This document shows, piece by piece, positions 54,593 to 63,587 of a stretch of 64,000 bases of DNA. The notes below the pieces were generated by a model. It worked only from the letters and a program-made list of their open reading frames with translations, had not been told where the DNA came from and made no database searches. Numbering within the stretch: position 1 is the stretch's first letter; every line of letters starts with the position of its first letter. The stretch is from Kaistella yonginensis. Its GTDB lineage: Bacteria > Bacteroidota > Bacteroidia > Flavobacteriales > Weeksellaceae. The stretch is taken from the NCBI RefSeq assembly GCF_030409525.1, contig NZ_JAUFQB010000063.1:62001-126000 (forward strand), written 5' to 3'. A program made the position numbers and the translations under genes.

Positions 54593-56014
54593 ATGACTAA
54601 AAACTATTTTTTCTCTTCTATCTCTGTTGTTTTTTCTCTAATCCTCTTATAGGGTTGTAGAAGTGAAGTGTTAACAGATGAAAATTATTCACAACCGGTA
54701 CAAGCAAAAATTGACACAACTGGAATATACAAAATGAAGGATGTTCCTTTGTTTAAAGATTATCTCCAACGAAATTTATCCAATGAGAATTTTCATTCAC
54801 AGGAGTATGTGGATGTCTTAAATGACAATAATTTAGTCGATGTTATCAATTTAAATAACAAAGTATCATATAGCACTCTCGTTAATAAAGAAAATTTAGT
54901 ATATCAAGTTTTAATCTACACGAAAAAAGAGGAAAAAGAACAAATGCTTATAGCCGAGTTAACTTCTGATGTCGAAATTCAAGACTTTAAATTAAATAAA
55001 TTTACAGGAACTATTATTTTTAAAGAACTGAACTTGAATGTGCTTGGGAATGAAATGTTTGAAAATGGTCATTCAATTAAGAGTTATTCTAAATCTATAT
55101 GTGGATATGTGACCACTGCTGTTTCATGCGCTTCAGGTCGCCATTTCCCTGGAGAAGCTTGTGCATGTTCGGGAACATCTGGTTCGGCATATTATGATAC
55201 TGAAATTTTAAATTGTTCTGGAGGGCATGCCGAGTCTTTAGACCCTAATTGGGGTGGCGGCGGAATTGGCGGCGGTGGTGGTGGTTTTAACCCTTACGAC
55301 TTTTCACCGTCAGAGGCTTTACTGTACTACTTAGAAATTAAAGGTGGAACAGGTTTTTCAACTCAACAATTGAGTTATCTACAAAATAATCCTTTAGTCG
55401 CAGATTCATTAAAGTATTATTTTCTAAATGACGAAAATTCTGGATCTCCTTCTTTGTTACATTGGTCTGTTAATTTTTTTATTCAAAATCCGAATACATC
55501 GTGGACAGAGTTTCAGAATTGGTTCATAGATTCAAATGGTACTCCAAATTTAACTTTTGATAATAGTGTCAATACGAATAATTCTTTTGTATTTACTTCA
55601 TTAGCAGAATTCAAAAATGCACTTCAGTCAAAAAACAATTCCATATCCACAGAAAGTAGTGTAATACAAGATAACGGCAGTGAAAAAATAGTTTCAGCAA
55701 AAGTTAAAAGAACTGGATTCTGGAATAGTGGTGAAGAAGTTTTGATTAAACTAAAAAAAATAAATAATACTTGGACTTTTGATAGCGTGACTTCTACTGA
55801 ATATGGTTTAACATTAGGAACTTGGTCATTTACTCAAATAGCATTTACTCAAAATGTACAAAATCAAATAATTAAAGTGGAGGTCATAGGATATGAAAAT
55901 TACAATATCTTTGTCGAAGGAATTGGTACTGTTTATAAAGATAAAGTTATGATTAGAGTAAATATTAGTAATAATACTGGCAATATCAGTAGCATAGAAT
56001 TTGTAGACTTATAA
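54593..56014 (+). pseudogene. Lipoprotein gene with an in-frame stop inside the lipobox
   Basis: Reading from the ATG at 54593 gives MTKNYFFSSISVVFSLILL, then a TAG at 54650-54652, then GCRSEVLTDENYS, all in one frame that continues to 56014. This is a lipoprotein signal peptide interrupted by an amber codon one residue before the lipobox G-C. The mature part (about 450 residues) has a Cys cluster (Cys170, 179, 190, 192, 208 counted from the ATG), a run of Gly at about 221-231, and a C-terminal region without a recognised domain. Gly-rich hinges of this kind often separate a delivery part from a variable tip. A start at GTG 54668 would make a cytosolic protein. A promoter and terminator are intact, so the nonsense mutation may be recent, or a sequence error. 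Confidence 0.75.
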
Positions 56015-56205
56015 TTATGGAAAATATTTCGGAGTTTAATTTAGTTTTTTTTTATTACAGTGCTTAAATTTGATAGTACTTATTTTAATAATATATTTTA
56101 TTTATAAAATATATCAAAAAATAAAGTAATATCTTATACTTATTGGCAAATCAGCGGATTTTTTAAATTAATGTAATCATTCGCAATTGTTTTTAATAAT
56201 TATAA

Positions 56206-56234
56206 AAAACAGCCGTAATTTTACGGTTGTTTTT
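56206..56234 (+). terminator. Intrinsic terminator of the lipoprotein gene
   Basis: AAAACAGCCGTAA (56206-56218) pairs with TTACGGTTGTTTT (56221-56233, one G-U pair). The 190 bp between the lipoprotein stop codon and this stem show no reading frame. Confidence 0.85.
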
Positions 56235-56267
56235 GTTATCTGACGACTCACTTATTTATTCGTTTTT

Positions 56268-56609
56268 TTGCACAAACATATTTCGATGAAAGGAAATAAT
56301 GATTGGAATTATATTTTAACCGCATCTAAAATGGGTATATTTCTTGAAAAAACATTTGGAGTACCTACGCACAAATTGGAAGGTGCTGATGCAAACAATC
56401 CGAGCAAAATTGCAGAATTTCTAAAAGGAAAAACAGGGGTGTACTTGGTAATAAACAAGGATCCAAGTAAAAAAGACGGAGCGGGTTATACAGGGCACAC
56501 GGATATGATTAAAAACGGTTATGTCTCAGGAGGGGCAAATGTTACAAATTCTAATGGAAGCATTATTAAAGGAGGGATTAAACATATTTATATTTGGGAA
56601 CTAAATTAA
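56268..56609 (+). CDS. Tae4-like amidase toxin fragment (C-terminal part)
   Basis: A frame of up to 113 residues (TTG start; ATG at 56286). It looks like the second half of the Tae4 family of peptidoglycan amidases: YILTASKMGIFLEKTFGVPTH, then LKGKTGVYLVI, the catalytic His region GYTGHTDM (His77), and the closing HIYIWELN. Tae4 enzymes cut the D-Glu-mDAP bond of murein peptides and use an N-terminal Cys/His pair. The segment with the Cys is absent, and no remnant precedes this frame, which begins just after a terminator. I read it as an orphan, probably inactive toxin tip kept beside its immunity gene. The assignment is from remembered motifs. Confidence 0.6.
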   Translation: MHKHISMKGNNDWNYILTASKMGIFLEKTFGVPTHKLEGADANNPSKIAEFLKGKTGVYLVINKDPSKKDGAGYTGHTDMIKNGYVSGGANVTNSNGSIIKGGIKHIYIWELN

Positions 56610-56615
56610 TAAATT

Positions 56616-57134
56616 ATGAAAAAAATTTTATCATTAATACTTATTCTATTATCACTTGTTGTAATTGCCCAGGATAATATGATATATGAGGCTGAAAAAA
56701 AACACATTAAAAAGATAGGAAAATATAAATATGTGTTAAAATATGAATACAATTATCAACCTGAAGGTAAATTTTGCTCCTTTTCTGAAGTTTTAACAAA
56801 AGGTAATAGAAAACAATATATTGGTCATTTCGTATACCAGTTAAAAAATAGCACCGAGATACGTATAAGTCCACATAATCCTCCTCCTCTTCAGATTGAA
56901 AATAGAATTGTACAAAGTTATGATTCATTTTACGATGAAATAAAAGGACAAATAATCGTAACCACATATTTTTATGATGATAAAGAACCCAAGGAAAAAG
57001 AAATAAAAACTTTGCAACAAGGCAAAATAGGATTTTTCTATGTCAAGGAAAAGCAAACTTTTTTCAAAAATGGAGAAGTAGAAGAACAAACAAATCTACC
57101 AGAAAAAATAGAGTTTTATAAAATTCCTTTTTAA
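56616..57134 (+). CDS. Putative periplasmic immunity protein
   Basis: A 172-residue protein with a signal peptide (about 1-18, VVIAQ) and a beta-rich mature part containing no family I recognise. It starts 6 bp after the Tae4-like frame. Immunity proteins of murein amidases (Tai4) act in the periplasm, are small and are encoded directly downstream of the toxin, which fits. The gene is intact although the toxin is truncated, as expected if it protects against toxins delivered by neighbouring cells. The function is inferred from position and the export signal. Confidence 0.55.
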   Translation: MKKILSLILILLSLVVIAQDNMIYEAEKKHIKKIGKYKYVLKYEYNYQPEGKFCSFSEVLTKGNRKQYIGHFVYQLKNSTEIRISPHNPPPLQIENRIVQSYDSFYDEIKGQIIVTTYFYDDKEPKEKEIKTLQQGKIGFFYVKEKQTFFKNGEVEEQTNLPEKIEFYKIPF

Positions 57135-57253
57135 ATTTAACAATATTTTAACCGTTCCGAGTCAAAATGTAAATTGCTGGAAATTAGACTAATGGTGTTT
57201 TAAACTATGGATTATTCTTGCGTTTCTATTAAGTTTTTCTCCTATTTTATTTG

Positions 57254-57261
57254 TATTTTTG
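57254..57261 (+). promoter_or_regulatory. -7 promoter element for glmM
   Basis: TATTTTTG fits TAnnTTTG, with the glmM ATG at 57324. Confidence 0.45.
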
Positions 57262-57323
57262 CAGCTTGAAAAACTTTATGTCATAATGACGTATTACTTT
57301 TAATAATTGTAAAAAATAAGTTT

Positions 57324-58706
57324 ATGTCTTTAATAAAATCAATCTCAGGAATCCGCGGAACCATCGGTGGAAAAGTAGATGAAAATTTGACGCCACTTGA
57401 TGTGGTGAAATTCACTTCCGCATTCGGAACTTGGCTTCAAAATAATAAAAATAAAAAAGATCTTACTATCGTTGTTGGTCGCGATGCCAGAATTTCCGGT
57501 TCGATGGTGAATTCGTTGGTCACTGCAACTTTGCAAGGTCTGGGAATTCACGTGGTTGATTTAGGGCTTTCGACAACGCCAACGGTTGAAGTAATGGTTC
57601 CAGAACTGAACGCTGATGGTGGAATTATTTTAACTGCTTCTCACAATCCAAAACAATGGAATGCTTTAAAATTATTAAATGAAAAAGGTGAGTTCATTAC
57701 CGGTGAAAATGGTACAGAAGTTTTGGCCTTAGCAGAAAGTCAAGATTTTGATTACGCTCAGGTTGATGATTTGGGAACGTACGAAACCCGTGATGATGCT
57801 TTCGATATTCATATTCAAAAGATTCTGGATTTACCAATGGTTGATGCAGAAGCTATTAAAGCAAAGAAATTTAAAGTCGTAGTAGATGCTGTAAATTCTA
57901 CGGGCGGAATTGCTATTCCGCAGTTGTTAGCGCATTTCGACTGTGAAGTGGTGAAACTATATTGTGAACCCAATGGTCATTTCCCACACAATCCGGAACC
58001 ATTAAAAGAACATTTGGGAGATATTTGCGAACTGATGAAAACAGAAAAGGCTGATGTTGGAATTGTAGTGGATCCAGATGTGGACCGTTTGGCTTTGGTC
58101 GATGAAAACGGTGAGCTTTTCGGCGAAGAATATACTTTGGTGGCCGTGGCTGATTATCTTTTGAGACACCAAAAAGGTGTAGCCGTTTCTAATTTAAGTT
58201 CCAGTCGTGCTTTGCGAGATGTTGCAAAAAAACATGGTTCAGAATATTTTGCAAGCGCCGTGGGTGAAGTGAACGTGGTAACTTTAATGAAAGAAAAAAA
58301 TGCCGTGATTGGTGGCGAAGGAAATGGTGGAATCATTTATCCTGACCTTCATTATGGTCGCGATTCTTTGGTGGGTGTAGCGTTGTTTTTAACGCATTTA
58401 GCCAAAGAAAATAAAACGGTTTCAGAATTAAGAGCTACTTATCCAAGTTATTTCATGGGTAAAAAGAAAATTGAACTCACGCCAGATATTGATGTAGATT
58501 CTCTCTTAACTAAAATGGAAAAAAAGTATCAAACAGAAGAACTTTCAACCGTCGATGGACTGAAAATAGATTTTGAAAACAATTGGGTACATTTGAGAAA
58601 GTCAAATACAGAACCGATTATTAGAATTTATACCGAAGCTTTTTCACAAGAAGAAGCTGATGATTTGGGAAATCACATGATTGAAAAAATTAGAAGTTTG
58701 ATTTAA
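57324..58706 (+). CDS. glmM: Phosphoglucosamine mutase
   Basis: A 460-residue alpha-D-phosphohexomutase. The N-terminal ISGIRGTIGG, the active-site Ser in TASHNPKQWNA, the metal loop DPDVDRLAL, the sugar loop GEGNGGI, and the phosphate loop RKSNTEPIIRIY are all present. It converts glucosamine-6-phosphate to glucosamine-1-phosphate on the way to UDP-GlcNAc. A phosphomannomutase/phosphoglucomutase activity cannot be ruled out, but the start and length fit the GlmM of Bacteroidota. Confidence 0.88.
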   Translation: MSLIKSISGIRGTIGGKVDENLTPLDVVKFTSAFGTWLQNNKNKKDLTIVVGRDARISGSMVNSLVTATLQGLGIHVVDLGLSTTPTVEVMVPELNADGGIILTASHNPKQWNALKLLNEKGEFITGENGTEVLALAESQDFDYAQVDDLGTYETRDDAFDIHIQKILDLPMVDAEAIKAKKFKVVVDAVNSTGGIAIPQLLAHFDCEVVKLYCEPNGHFPHNPEPLKEHLGDICELMKTEKADVGIVVDPDVDRLALVDENGELFGEEYTLVAVADYLLRHQKGVAVSNLSSSRALRDVAKKHGSEYFASAVGEVNVVTLMKEKNAVIGGEGNGGIIYPDLHYGRDSLVGVALFLTHLAKENKTVSELRATYPSYFMGKKKIELTPDIDVDSLLTKMEKKYQTEELSTVDGLKIDFENNWVHLRKSNTEPIIRIYTEAFSQEEADDLGNHMIEKIRSLI

Positions 58707-58740
58707 TCAAAATTGATTAACTTTAATTCAAATTTGAGTG

Positions 58741-58959
58741 ATGACAATTACAATAAATCCAAAAAGTAAAAAAGAATCTGAAAAGATAAAAGCGATCCTT
58801 AAAGCACTTGAGGTTGATTTTATTGAAGATAGTGTAGAAAATGATTGGTGGAATTAACTTTCAGACTCTGAAAAAAACACGATCGAAATGGGCTGGAAAG
58901 ACGTCGAAAAAGGAAGAGTAATTTCACATGAAGAAGTTATCAAATCTTTTGGAAGGTGA
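58741..58959 (+). pseudogene. Type II antitoxin remnant (interrupted by a stop codon)
   Basis: From the ATG at 58741, 38 codons run to a TAA at 58855-58857. The same frame then continues with LSDSEKNTIEMGWKDVEKGR and SHEEVIKSFGR to a TGA at 58957-58959. The joined 72-residue sequence looks like the antitoxins that precede RelE/ParE-type toxins in Bacteroidota: a helical N terminus, an acidic W-rich linker, and the closing D-x-x-x-G-R-x-x-SHEEV. One nonsense change (a GAA or CAA codon to TAA would suffice) appears to have broken it. The toxin frame that follows is also truncated. Confidence 0.7.
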
Positions 58960-59015
58960 AAAAAGTAAGTTGGTCTATTCATGCTTTGATAACAGACAAG
59001 ATCCAGAAAACTTAA
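58956..59015 (+). pseudogene. RelE/ParE-type toxin remnant
   Basis: A GTG overlapping the antitoxin stop codon (GTGA) opens 19 codons, VKKVSWSIHAL and so on, ending at TAA 59013-59015. The overlap and the basic start with a W-S beta strand fit the beginning of a RelE/ParE toxin. The remaining ~75 residues are missing, since the next 65 bp lead straight to the TPR gene. Confidence 0.5.
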
Positions 59016-59079
59016 AAATTAATTAAAAAACTTTTTCATATTTAATTATAACTTACGTAGAGAAAAAAACAACAATAAA

Positions 59080-60450
59080 GTGGAAGAATTTTTTGAAAAC
59101 GAACTCGTAGAAAAGTTTGAAGAAATGGTCGAAAATAATGATGAACTCTACTTCGAAACCGAAGAATATGAAGAAATCATTATATATTACCTAGAAATAG
59201 GGGATATCTCGTTTGCCGATATGGCAACAAAGTATGGGCTGAAAATTCACCCCAATTCCCTGGATTTGAAAGTGAAGCAATTCGAAGTCTTTTTGGAATT
59301 AGAAAAATATACAGAAGCCAAAGAATTGATGGAGGAATTAAAGGAACCGTGTATGGATAATACAGATTTTCTGGTGTGTTGCGCAAAATATTACTCGAAT
59401 CTTGGCAATCCAAGAAGATCCATAGAATATTGCGAAACAGCTCTGGTATTGCATGATGAAGAGAACTTTTTGCATAACTTCATCGCCGATGAATATGTAA
59501 ATTTAGAAGATCCTTTCAAAGCCTTAAAACACTATAAACTCGCTTTGAGTTTTGATCAGCAAGATGATTATGCCCTAGAAAATGTAATGTTCTGCTACAA
59601 CCAACTCAAAAGAAGCGAGGAAGCCATTGAATTTTTGAATGGTTATTTGGATAAATTTGCCTTCTCAGAAACCGCTTGGTACGAATACGGACAGTTTTAT
59701 TTTAATAAAAAAAACTATGAAGAAGCCATCAAGGGATTTGATTATTTATTAGCCGTAAATCCACAATCTATTGGTGTTTATGCCAATAAAGCTGCATGTT
59801 ATGAAGCCATGGGCGAGTGGTTAAAAGCCATTGCCGTGTACGAAGAAATGTTGGCTTTAGAATATACCAAATCATTTACCTTCTATAAAATCGGGTTGTG
59901 TTACAAAGAAAATAAACAGCCGGTTTTAGCCTTAAACTCTTTTCAGAAATCATTGCGAGATGATCCGCAGTTTTATCTGTCGATGATGGAGCAATCCTAC
60001 ATCTACGAAGAAATGGGCAGTATGAAAGAAGCGCTTCATTTTGCAAAAGAAGCCGTTTCGCTCAACGAATCCAATTTGGATTATCAGAAAAGACTGGCGT
60101 TCTTATATATTGAAGGTGGCAAATTCGAAGAAAGTTTGGCTTGCCTGAAAAAATTAGTCGATTTCGAACCCACTCGTTTCTACAATTGGTACGCCTATTC
60201 AGAAGTTTTGATGTTGATCGGCGAATTTGAAGAGGCCGTGAATGTTTTAATCGAAGCTACAAAAACCCACCACAGGGCCGAATTGTTTTATCAGTTAAGC
60301 AACTGTTATTTCCAGCTGAACAATCAGAAAAAAGGCCGCGAAGCTTTAGCACAAGCACAAGCGCTCGATCCACAACTTTTAGAAGATATGCAGCAAAAAT
60401 ATCCATTCCTGAAAGAAGAAGTAGATAAAGTAAAAACAAAAAAGAAGTAA
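59080..60450 (+). CDS. Tetratricopeptide repeat protein
   Basis: A 456-residue soluble protein built almost entirely of TPR units from about residue 40 to 440. Examples are AWYEYGQFYFNKKNYEEAIKG, with the TPR pattern of Gly and Ala at positions 8 and 20, and YANKAACYEAMGEWLKAIAVY-like units, all of about 34 residues. It has no signal peptide, so it is probably a cytoplasmic scaffold. The N terminus is very acidic. It starts at GTG 59080; there is no suitable ATG upstream. The partner is unknown. Confidence 0.88.
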   Translation: MEEFFENELVEKFEEMVENNDELYFETEEYEEIIIYYLEIGDISFADMATKYGLKIHPNSLDLKVKQFEVFLELEKYTEAKELMEELKEPCMDNTDFLVCCAKYYSNLGNPRRSIEYCETALVLHDEENFLHNFIADEYVNLEDPFKALKHYKLALSFDQQDDYALENVMFCYNQLKRSEEAIEFLNGYLDKFAFSETAWYEYGQFYFNKKNYEEAIKGFDYLLAVNPQSIGVYANKAACYEAMGEWLKAIAVYEEMLALEYTKSFTFYKIGLCYKENKQPVLALNSFQKSLRDDPQFYLSMMEQSYIYEEMGSMKEALHFAKEAVSLNESNLDYQKRLAFLYIEGGKFEESLACLKKLVDFEPTRFYNWYAYSEVLMLIGEFEEAVNVLIEATKTHHRAELFYQLSNCYFQLNNQKKGREALAQAQALDPQLLEDMQQKYPFLKEEVDKVKTKKK

Positions 60451-60471
60451 TTCTTTTCTCAGATAAAAATT

Positions 60472-60500
60472 AAAACGCATGTTAAAGTGCGTTTTTTTTT
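60472..60500 (+). terminator. Intrinsic terminator of the TPR gene
   Basis: AAAACGCA (60472-60479) pairs with TGCGTTTT (60488-60495) across an 8-nt loop, and further T follow. Confidence 0.85.
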
Positions 60501-60540
60501 GGTCGGAAAATAAAAAGGGAATAATGCTTATTTTTCTTTA

Positions 60541-60627
60541 GGGCAGCTTCATCCGCCTTCCGCTCCCAATCTTTTTCACTCCTCGTACCTCGTCATAAAA
60601 AAGGATTTCCGCTCAAGTCGGGCTGCG
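60541..60627. repeat. Structured intergenic repeat, copy C
   Basis: The outer stem is GCAGC (60543-60547) with GCTGC (60622-60626). Inside, TCCGCCTTCCGCTCCC on the left and TTTCCGCTCAAGTCGGG on the right match copy B at 44961 block for block. It lies between two convergent genes. Confidence 0.65.
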
Positions 60628-60663
60628 ACAGTTCTGTGTTTTAATAAACCTTCCTCAATAGAA

Positions 60664-61956
60664 TTACCGGTAATACTTTTCTAGAAAATCAAAAAATTCA
60701 GTCATCCTAAAGAGATTATTCAGCGCGAGGTAAAAAAACAAGATCCAAACCGCAACATATAGAAAAGACAGGGTTTTTGGCGAGTCTTTATAACGATTAA
60801 ACAACCATCCCAGCAACAACGGAACAACAAAGATAAAATGGCCACCGTAAATATAAGAAGTGTGCAAACCGAACTTTAAAACGCAGTGAATCACTAGATC
60901 TACCAAGAAAGAGAGCATCAGAATCTGAACGAATTTATTCTTAAAATTCTTTAAATAACTCCATAAAACAAGAATTAAAATTAGGGAGACAAAAACATAA
61001 GGCAGCACGGAGGTATAAACCTCCATGAAAAGAGCTTTGTATTCAAAACCTTTCTTATTGTGATAATCTCTCGTAACAAAGCTGCTGAAAAGCATATTTC
61101 CACCAAAAAACCAACTTGCGATCATATCCCAAACTGGCGTTACTTTTGGATTTGAAAATTTTTCGTATTGCTCACCGGATTTATTCAGAAAATTCAAAAA
61201 CTTAAAATCCAACCGATACAGGAACAGCAAAACAAACACAGCAATAGAAATCACTCCACGTAAGAAAAGATGACCAAATCTTCTCCAGTTTCGGAAAACA
61301 TCCTTTTCAAATAGTAGCGGAATATAGACTTTTACAATATTCGTTACCGTTAATCCTCCGATTACAACTCCTGCTAAAGCCAGAGCCGTAGCCGGAATCT
61401 TTTCTTCTTTCCTTAATTTTAACGCCGCATAATAATTAAATAAAACCAAAAAGAGTAAGGTGTAAGTATACGTTTCCGGGGTGAAAGAAAGCAAAATTGG
61501 TGTACTGAAAAAAGAGAAAAAGAAAAGGAGTAGCAAAGAAATCTTCTTTGGTAAAATGATGATATTTTTTAGGTATTTATAAATCTGAATTAAACTCAAA
61601 CTGATCGCAAAATTACTGCACCAAGCCAATGCAAGCCTAAAGGTTGCGTCTTTTTTTCCATTTGAAAAGAGATAGGCAACTTCACGAATCCAATTGAAAA
61701 AATAATTAGCGAGCGGATGTCTTTCAAAGCCACCACCAGTCATGACAATCGCGCGATTGTCAAAACTAAAATACGCATCCCAAGGAATTCTATTGTCAAA
61801 AATAATTCGATAATTCAAAGCGATTGCTGTTCCTAAAAGACCATAAGCGGTTAGAAATACTGTAAATAAAAGCAGTTCCAATTTTGTTTCCGGGAAAACA
61901 GTTTTCAGAAAATCGGTTGATTTTTGTTTAAAATTCAAAGTAAAAAATTTCGGCAA
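60664..61956 (-). CDS. Polytopic membrane protein (DUF6080-like)
   Basis: A 430-residue integral membrane protein with about ten helices. An extracytoplasmic loop after the first helix reads WDAYFSFDNRAIVMTGGGFERHPL, with key residues D and R-H-P as in some GT-C glycosyltransferase-like families. I recall a Flavobacteriia family (DUF6080) with this appearance but could not confirm it. The substrate and role are unknown. It is the second minus-strand gene after selO, 12 bp away, so probably co-transcribed. Confidence 0.6.
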   Translation of the reverse strand: MPKFFTLNFKQKSTDFLKTVFPETKLELLLFTVFLTAYGLLGTAIALNYRIIFDNRIPWDAYFSFDNRAIVMTGGGFERHPLANYFFNWIREVAYLFSNGKKDATFRLALAWCSNFAISLSLIQIYKYLKNIIILPKKISLLLLFFFSFFSTPILLSFTPETYTYTLLFLVLFNYYAALKLRKEEKIPATALALAGVVIGGLTVTNIVKVYIPLLFEKDVFRNWRRFGHLFLRGVISIAVFVLLFLYRLDFKFLNFLNKSGEQYEKFSNPKVTPVWDMIASWFFGGNMLFSSFVTRDYHNKKGFEYKALFMEVYTSVLPYVFVSLILILVLWSYLKNFKNKFVQILMLSFLVDLVIHCVLKFGLHTSYIYGGHFIFVVPLLLGWLFNRYKDSPKTLSFLYVAVWILFFYLALNNLFRMTEFFDFLEKYYR

Positions 61957-61968
61957 AAGTAAGCAATT

Positions 61969-63513
61969 TTAGGAACTACAAGACAGGGTAGAGCAACCAG
62001 CTTGGCCATCGTAGAAGGAAGGTCTTTTCAACGAAAATTCCGGATAGATTTCCTCATAAGGATTTTCTAAAGCAATCAATAATTTCGTCAGCAGTTCTTT
62101 TTTTCCTTCATTCAACTCATTAATACATTCAAAAAGCAGATAATTTCTAAGGATGAATTTGGGATTGGTTCTGCGCATCATTTCTAAAGAATCTGTTGTT
62201 GAAATCGTATTTTCGGCCAATCGACTTCGATATGTATTCAGGAAATCTTTCAATTTTTTATCGTGATCTTCAGTTACTCTTGAATAAAAAACCTCCTTAA
62301 AATGGGTTTTATACGCAACATTTGGGGTATAAGTTTCTAATTGTTTGAAAAATAAAGTATAATCAATTTCTAGATCCTGCATGAACTGTTGCGCTTCTGT
62401 AAAAAACTCACCATCGCTGGGTAGAACTCTATCAAACCCAAATTTTCGCGCCATCATTTCATCGTGTTTAATCCAAAAATTGGTATTAAAATCGTTCAGT
62501 ATTTTTTCTAAGGTAGATTCGTTTTTAATTAAAGGAAACAAGGCATTGGCCAATTGCCAGAGATTCCATTGTGCAATTTTCGCTTGGTTTCCGAAGGCAT
62601 ACCTTCTCCCTGGTAAATCGGTCGTGTTGGGTGTGAAATTTAAATCATATTCATCAAGGAAAGAAAATGGGCCATAATCAATCGTTAAGCCTAAAATCGA
62701 CATGTTATCCGTATTCATAACGCCGTGAACAAATCCTACTCGGAACCATTCTACAAGCATATCAGCTGTTTTCTCTGCAACTATTCTGAAGAATTCAGCA
62801 TATTGATGAGGATGGTTTCGATCAACTTCGGGGAAATAATTTTCAAGCGTAAAATCGGTGAGTTGTTGTAAGGTTGTATGTTCATTTTGTGCAGAAATCC
62901 ATTCAAAATGTCCAAACCGTAAAAAGCTTGGTGCGGTTCTGGTCATTACTGCTCCTTTTTCATAGGTGGCATTGCCATCGTATAATAGATCCCGTACCAC
63001 TTGTTCACCGCTATAAGAAAGCGACAAAGCACGAGTGGTGGGAATTCCTAAATGATGCATCGCTTCACTCATAAGATATTCTCGAACGGAAGACCGAAGA
63101 ACGGCGCGACCGTCTGCATGGCGGGAGTATGGGGTTGCACCTGCACCTTTCCACTGGATTTCTGTTTTTTCACCTTCTGAGTTTTCAATCTCTCCCGCAA
63201 AAATTGCACGTCCATCGCCCAATTGCCCAGCCCAATTGCCAAATTGATGTCCGGCATAAGCGGTGGCATAGGTTTTTACGTTTTCAGGAAGTATTTTGGC
63301 ATTCAGAAAATCTTTATCGGCTTCGTTTTCAATGGTGCCTAAACCAATCTCCTCAGATAGTTTTTCATTAAAAATGATTAATTCTGAGGTATCGAAATGG
63401 GCTATTTCTGTGGTTGAAAATAAAATTTTGGGAGTTTGTCTTTGCCTGGGAATTCCAGAAAAATCACCCGGAAATCGGTCGAGAAAGGGTTGTTTTATTT
63501 GGTCTAAATTCAT
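61969..63513 (-). CDS. selO: Protein adenylyltransferase SelO
   Basis: A SelO/YdiU pseudokinase-fold enzyme of 514 residues. It has GNWAGQLGDGRAIFAGE, the EIQWKGAGATPYSRHADGRA segment (nucleotide Lys and Arg residues), REYLMSEAMHHLGIPTTRAL, and HGVMNTDNMSILGLTIDYGPF with the catalytic Asn/Asp. It transfers AMP to Ser, Thr or Tyr of proteins, in redox stress. The C terminus is CSTLSCSS: a Cys holds the place of the selenocysteine of eukaryotic SelO. I chose the ATG at 63513, because an ORF start at 63573 would lie within the upstream terminator. Confidence 0.94.
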   Translation of the reverse strand: MNLDQIKQPFLDRFPGDFSGIPRQRQTPKILFSTTEIAHFDTSELIIFNEKLSEEIGLGTIENEADKDFLNAKILPENVKTYATAYAGHQFGNWAGQLGDGRAIFAGEIENSEGEKTEIQWKGAGATPYSRHADGRAVLRSSVREYLMSEAMHHLGIPTTRALSLSYSGEQVVRDLLYDGNATYEKGAVMTRTAPSFLRFGHFEWISAQNEHTTLQQLTDFTLENYFPEVDRNHPHQYAEFFRIVAEKTADMLVEWFRVGFVHGVMNTDNMSILGLTIDYGPFSFLDEYDLNFTPNTTDLPGRRYAFGNQAKIAQWNLWQLANALFPLIKNESTLEKILNDFNTNFWIKHDEMMARKFGFDRVLPSDGEFFTEAQQFMQDLEIDYTLFFKQLETYTPNVAYKTHFKEVFYSRVTEDHDKKLKDFLNTYRSRLAENTISTTDSLEMMRRTNPKFILRNYLLFECINELNEGKKELLTKLLIALENPYEEIYPEFSLKRPSFYDGQAGCSTLSCSS

Positions 63514-63530
63514 AATCCAAAGTTCGTTAA

Positions 63531-63565
63531 AAAAAACATCCTTCCAAAAATTTGAAAGGATGTTT
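63531..63565 (-). terminator. Intrinsic terminator of the penicillin-binding protein gene
   Basis: On the minus strand the arms 63565-63551 and 63548-63534 (AAACATCCTT / AAGGATGTTT and inner bases, one mismatch) are followed by a T run. It lies 23 bp beyond the PBP stop codon and fixes the selO start downstream of it. Confidence 0.88.
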
Positions 63566-63587
63566 CTATACATTCTATAAATGAACG

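Noticed and set aside
63514-63573. Upstream start for SelO
   Set aside because: It lies in the stem of the upstream terminator; the ATG at 63513 matches the usual SelO N terminus.
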